Source: Desulfitobacterium_A nosdiversum (GTDB lineage Bacteria; Bacillota; Desulfitobacteriia; Desulfitobacteriales; Desulfitobacteriaceae). Taken from it: DNA of 64,000 bases. Positions 61,317-64,000 of this stretch are shown here, one piece after another (the stretch's first letter is position 1; every line of letters begins with the position of its first letter). The notes beneath the pieces were generated by a model. It had not been told where the DNA came from, searched no databases, and worked only from the letters and a program-made list of their open reading frames with translations. A program made the position numbers and the translations under genes. The stretch lies in assembly GCF_049860565.1 (NCBI RefSeq), contig NZ_CP172056.1:2666001-2730000 (forward strand), read 5' to 3'.

Positions 61317-61446
61317 TCTTTTTAATAAATATTATTACTTCAAAATACTTTTAAATGTTCATTAATCCCACCCTCAATTTACACGATTCGACATGCAGTG
61401 CAAGGTATAATGAACATAACATAATGAAGGAAAGTGGAGGACAAAC

Positions 61447-64000
61447 ATGCGGCTTCGATCTAAACTCTCTATTGGTTTTGGTGCAATACTTATACTTATG
61501 ATTATCGTTATCTACTTTTCTATCTATATGCTTCATGATCAAAACGAAAAAATCAGTGAGCTTGCAGTAACTCGGTATGAAAAAATTCGCTTGTCTACAA
61601 CAGTATACAGTGAAGTAAATAAGACTGCGAAAAGTATTCGGAACATTCTGTTAGATCCTGCCAAATTGACGGATCAGGAGATTCAGTCAATCAAAGAGTC
61701 AAACCTTAAATCGGATCAAGCGATTGAAGAATTACTTCATACCGAGGACATGGATCAAGGAAAAGAGATGTTGCTAAACCTTCAAAGCCAAATTACCGTC
61801 TATCAGCAGGATGTTGATGAAGTATTATCCTTGCTTAAGGCAGGAAAAAAAGAGGAAGCAAACCAGTTATTTTTGACTGAAGATCAAGCTCAAGTACGAT
61901 CAGATATTGAGGAAAAGATTACTGATCTTCAGAATCTTGAACATACGCAGATGATGAATTTGCTTGCGCAATCCACACAATCATATGACTTTACGATTCG
62001 TCTCCTTATTTTGATTTTTGCTATTGCTTTAGTCACAGGTATAATCGTTAGTCAATGGGTAGTCGTCGGGATAAGCCGCAACATCAAGTCTGTCTTAAGC
62101 GTGATTAATGAAGCACAGAATCAGAAAAAAGGGCATTTATCTCGTATTAAAAATGTTTCGAAAGATGAAATTGGGCAAATCGCTTCAGCTTACAATCTAT
62201 TAGTTGAGTCAATTGAACTGCATACGCAGCAAGAAGAACAATATAAAAAGACCTTACAACATCAAGCCTTACTGGAAACGAATGTAAGTAAGGTCGTAGC
62301 CCTTTTCCAGGAAGTTCATGATTTAGCCTCATTGGCGGACCTTTTATTGCAAAAAGTGTGCCCTATTATTCATGCCCAATTCGGAGTTTTATACATAAGA
62401 AAGGGAGAAAGCGGAGAAAACGGAGAAAACACTTCGGATCAATATTTTACACCGCTTGCTTCTTTTGCCTATCCCTTTGACTTTATTAAAGATAAGCATA
62501 TTCATCTCGGAGAGGGCCTCATCGGTCAATGTGCTAAGGATCATCAAAAGATTTTTCTTAAAGATATACCTGATGAATATTACAAAATACACTCGGGTTT
62601 AGGTGAAGCCCTTCCTCGTTACATTATTATTCTGCCCATTGAATTTGAGGGAGAGGTTACTTCTATTCTTGAGTTTTCTTGCTTTAGCGAATTAACCCCT
62701 TTCGAAAATGATCTGCTTGAGCGGATTATTCGTGTCTTAGGAATTACACTGAATAGCATAGAAGGTCAGATGCGAGTAAAAAGCCTTCTTGTTCAATCCC
62801 AAACTTTAACGGAAGAATTACAAGTTCATTCTGAGGAGCTTCAGCTTCAGCATGAAGAATTAAGAAGTACAAATGAACAGCTTGAAAAACAATATCGTGA
62901 GTCCGAACAAAAAACAGAAGAATTAAAAAAAGTATCCCAATTTAAGTCTGAATTTTTGGCAAATATGTCGCATGAGTTAAGAACTCCGCTCAATAGCCTA
63001 TTGATCCTTGCCCAGACCTTCTCAGAAAATAAAGAAGGAAATTTGACTTCAAAACAAATTGAATATGCATTAACTATATATTCGGCAGGTAAGGATTTGC
63101 TTGATTTAATCAATGATATTTTGGACTTATCAAAAGTTGAGTCCGGTAAAATGAACATCCTTTTGAGTGAAGTTAATTTACAGGAGCTAACAAAAGGAAT
63201 TGAAGATCAGTTTTTCCCTCTTACTCGAGAAAAAGGACTATCCTTTAAAATCAATATTTCATCAGAAATACCAGATGCCATTGTAACGGACCAGAAACAT
63301 CTCCTTCAGATTATTAAGAACCTATTGGCGAATGCTATTAAATTTACGGAAAAAGGTCGGGTTCAACTTGATTTTTACAAACCCAGCATAGAAATCCTTC
63401 ATCGGGAAGGTTTTAAACAATCCTCGGTGCTTGCAATTTCTATTAAAGATACAGGAACAGGGATTGCCAAAGAAAAATTTGAGTTGATCTTTGAGGCTTT
63501 TCGGCAAGGTGATGGGACGATGAGCAGGAAATATGGCGGGACAGGCTTAGGGCTATCGATTAGCCGCGAACTTGCAAAATTATTGGGAGGAACGATTACG
63601 GTAGAAAGTGAAGAGAAAAAAGGAAGCACTTTTACCCTTTATTTACCGTATCAGGAGCTAAAATCAGAAACATTAGAGAATAACAAAATCACGGTTGATC
63701 AGACCCCAGCAATTTTAGAAGCCCCGGAAAAAAACGAGGATGCCTTGCCTTGTCCCGCTTCCCTGAAAGGCAAAACAATATTGATTGTTGATGATGATAT
63801 GCGCAATATCTTTGCTCTTACATCGCTCCTTGAAACACATCAAATGAATACCTTTTATGCTGAAAGCGGAAAAGAAGCAATTACTGTGCTCAATGTCCAT
63901 TCAAAGATTGATCTGGTTCTCATGGATATCATGATGCCTGATATGGATGGTTATGAAACAATGCGGAACATCCGTCACATGGAGGGTTACCAAACACTAC
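61447..64000 (+). CDS. hybrid sensor histidine kinase/response regulator (3' truncated)
   Basis: The frame runs open from ATG 61447 to the window end, 851 codons. N-terminal helix at about 7-28, an extracellular four-helix-bundle-like domain (VTRYEKIRLSTTVYSEV) to about 180, a second helix near 185-205, HAMP domain, a GAF-like domain at about 275-435, a coiled coil (EELQVHSEELQLQHEELRS), HisKA with histidine in ANMSHELRTPLNS, HATPase (DTGTGIAKEKF, GGTGLGLSIS) and a receiver with VDDD and phospho-acceptor in LVLMDIMMPDMDG. GTGGAGG is about 8 bases upstream of the start. The domain order resembles hybrid kinases with CHASE/HAMP-GAF input; more receivers may follow outside the window. Confidence 0.88.
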   Translation, partial: MRLRSKLSIGFGAILILMIIVIYFSIYMLHDQNEKISELAVTRYEKIRLSTTVYSEVNKTAKSIRNILLDPAKLTDQEIQSIKESNLKSDQAIEELLHTEDMDQGKEMLLNLQSQITVYQQDVDEVLSLLKAGKKEEANQLFLTEDQAQVRSDIEEKITDLQNLEHTQMMNLLAQSTQSYDFTIRLLILIFAIALVTGIIVSQWVVVGISRNIKSVLSVINEAQNQKKGHLSRIKNVSKDEIGQIASAYNLLVESIELHTQQEEQYKKTLQHQALLETNVSKVVALFQEVHDLASLADLLLQKVCPIIHAQFGVLYIRKGESGENGENTSDQYFTPLASFAYPFDFIKDKHIHLGEGLIGQCAKDHQKIFLKDIPDEYYKIHSGLGEALPRYIIILPIEFEGEVTSILEFSCFSELTPFENDLLERIIRVLGITLNSIEGQMRVKSLLVQSQTLTEELQVHSEELQLQHEELRSTNEQLEKQYRESEQKTEELKKVSQFKSEFLANMSHELRTPLNSLLILAQTFSENKEGNLTSKQIEYALTIYSAGKDLLDLINDILDLSKVESGKMNILLSEVNLQELTKGIEDQFFPLTREKGLSFKINISSEIPDAIVTDQKHLLQIIKNLLANAIKFTEKGRVQLDFYKPSIEILHREGFKQSSVLAISIKDTGTGIAKEKFELIFEAFRQGDGTMSRKYGGTGLGLSISRELAKLLGGTITVESEEKKGSTFTLYLPYQELKSETLENNKITVDQTPAILEAPEKNEDALPCPASLKGKTILIVDDDMRNIFALTSLLETHQMNTFYAESGKEAITVLNVHSKIDLVLMDIMMPDMDGYETMRNIRHMEGYQTL

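Noticed and set aside
1..64000. tRNA, rRNA, transposase or prophage genes
   Set aside because: Gaps were read on both strands and nothing resembling a tRNA cloverleaf, rRNA segment, integrase or transposase was found.

Overview
The window looks like chromosomal DNA of a strictly anaerobic, endospore-lineage Clostridium relative, most likely Desulfitobacteriaceae/Peptococcaceae (Desulfosporosinus or Desulfitobacterium type). The grounds are moderate G+C, frequent TTG/GTG starts behind strong AGGAGG ribosome-binding sites, a Clostridia-type glycogen operon with glgC/glgD, cell-wall-binding-2 amidases, large hybrid kinases and an Fe-S-rich redox gene set. This assignment is an inference; no rRNA or tRNA gene is visible.

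Layout. 1-7.4 kb: reductive pyrimidine/hydantoin catabolism (M20 hydrolase of the YgeY type, hydantoinase, PreA-type dehydrogenase) followed by a four-gene NitT/TauT-type ABC importer. 7.4-17 kb: a palindromic repeat element, a lipoprotein beta-carbonic anhydrase, a decayed small reading frame, small enzymes, a MEDS-domain histidine kinase, MsrAB, a lipoprotein serpin and an AmmeMemoRadiSam pair. 17-28 kb: metallo-beta-lactamase-fold protein, MntA/HepT toxin-antitoxin pair, NYN-LOTUS protein, a GTPase/ABC-ATPase/DUF364 trio with an SLC13-type carrier, an AraC regulator divergent from Nramp and NhaC transporters, and a glutaredoxin-like protein.

28-40 kb: one glycogen operon, glgB-glgP-glgC-glgD-glgA plus a GH13-GH77 fusion, covering ADP-glucose formation, chain growth, branching, phosphorolysis and debranching/glucan transfer.

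40-53 kb: a sulfur assimilation island. ssuBC (ABC importer) is followed by a ThiS-like sulfur carrier with extra residues after its Gly-Gly, an E1-like ThiF/MoeB protein, a JAMM metalloprotease, a second copy of the palindromic repeat, a compact siroheme sulfite reductase, a TusA-like protein, a MetY-like PLP enzyme, AprA/AprB-type APS reductase, CysD, CysN, an SsuA-like lipoprotein and a TauE/SafE permease. Read together, sulfate is activated by CysDN to APS, reduced by AprAB to sulfite and by the sulfite reductase to sulfide; sulfide is loaded on the carrier protein and delivered to MetY to make homocysteine, as in the HcyS/HcyD/HcyF pathway described in Wolinella. This is the most interesting system here.

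53-64 kb: LOG-family protein, RNase H with a viroplasmin-like N-terminus, chemotaxis receptor, cell-wall amidase, ketopantoate reductase-like protein, a repeat-containing YlqG/FliK-like protein with an orphan FlhB C-terminal-like partner, and a hybrid sensor kinase cut by the window end.
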